Assembly (NCBI GenBank): GCA_018676275.1
Contig: JABHFC010000323.1
Span: 1-6,362 of the forward strand
From: Gammaproteobacteria bacterium
GTDB taxonomy: Bacteria; Pseudomonadota; Gammaproteobacteria; Eutrophobiales; Eutrophobiaceae
Direction of reading: 5' to 3'
DNA: 6,362 bases
The notes under the pieces were generated by a model. It was not told the origin of the DNA. It searched no databases and was given only the letters and a program-made list of their open reading frames with translations. Both the position numbers and the translations under genes were made by a program. The first letter of the stretch is position 1. Each line of letters starts with the position of its first letter. Shown in pieces: positions 6,330 to 6,362 of this stretch.

Positions 6330-6362
6330 AGATATCAATTTTCATATTGTATCAAAATCTTC

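Noticed and set aside
6331..6341. GATATCAATTT, also found at 498-508 in duplication copy 2
   Set aside because: An 11-base AT-rich match with no similarity in the flanks is expected by chance in a window of this size.
1..6362. A defence system, mobile element, CRISPR array or biosynthetic cluster
   Set aside because: I looked for nuclease, helicase, transposase, reverse transcriptase or toxin-antitoxin signatures and regularly spaced repeats on both strands; none are present. The genes are recognisable metabolic and transport families, apart from the unassigned left-edge membrane protein.

Overview
The window (6,362 bases, AT-leaning, moderate coding density) looks like chromosome from a Gram-negative bacterium, most likely a marine-type gammaproteobacterium. 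This is inferred from the mix of protein families, their wording and the base composition; no marker gene fixes the taxon. No phage, transposase, CRISPR array, tRNA or rRNA gene is visible.

Layout. The left edge (1-210, minus strand) carries the start of a small membrane protein whose gene runs off the window. Between it and the next gene lie about 400 bases without an intact gene. They contain an old, diverged partial tandem duplication: the first codons, ribosome binding site and upstream region of the left-edge gene recur about 212-226 bases further right, where only a broken 5' stub of the gene remains. At 619-1038 (+) is an NTF2/SnoaL-like protein with a good promoter -10 box and ribosome binding site. 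It is followed by a long imperfect hairpin at 1061-1114.

Next come two same-strand genes 33 bases apart: a CNNM (DUF21)/CBS-pair membrane protein at 1225-2283, and an NAD(P)-dependent aldehyde dehydrogenase of the succinate-semialdehyde dehydrogenase type at 2317-3738. The dehydrogenase converges on a cation diffusion facilitator of the ZnT9 (SLC30A9)-like branch (3744-4661, minus) with only 5 bases between stop codons. That transporter is divergent from a complete acyl-CoA synthetase/AMP-binding ligase (4725-6329, +), with 63 bases between their starts.

How they fit together. These look mostly like independent housekeeping or accessory metabolic genes, not one pathway. Two membrane proteins plausibly handle divalent metals (CNNM for Mg-type ions, CDF for Zn/Mn/Fe-type ions), and two enzymes act on aldehydes and carboxylic acids. 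Any functional link between these pairs is speculation. I found no convincing new multi-gene system. The parts most worth a second look are non-coding: the decayed duplication at 151-543 with a conserved TTGACA-containing block, and the hairpin at 1061-1114.
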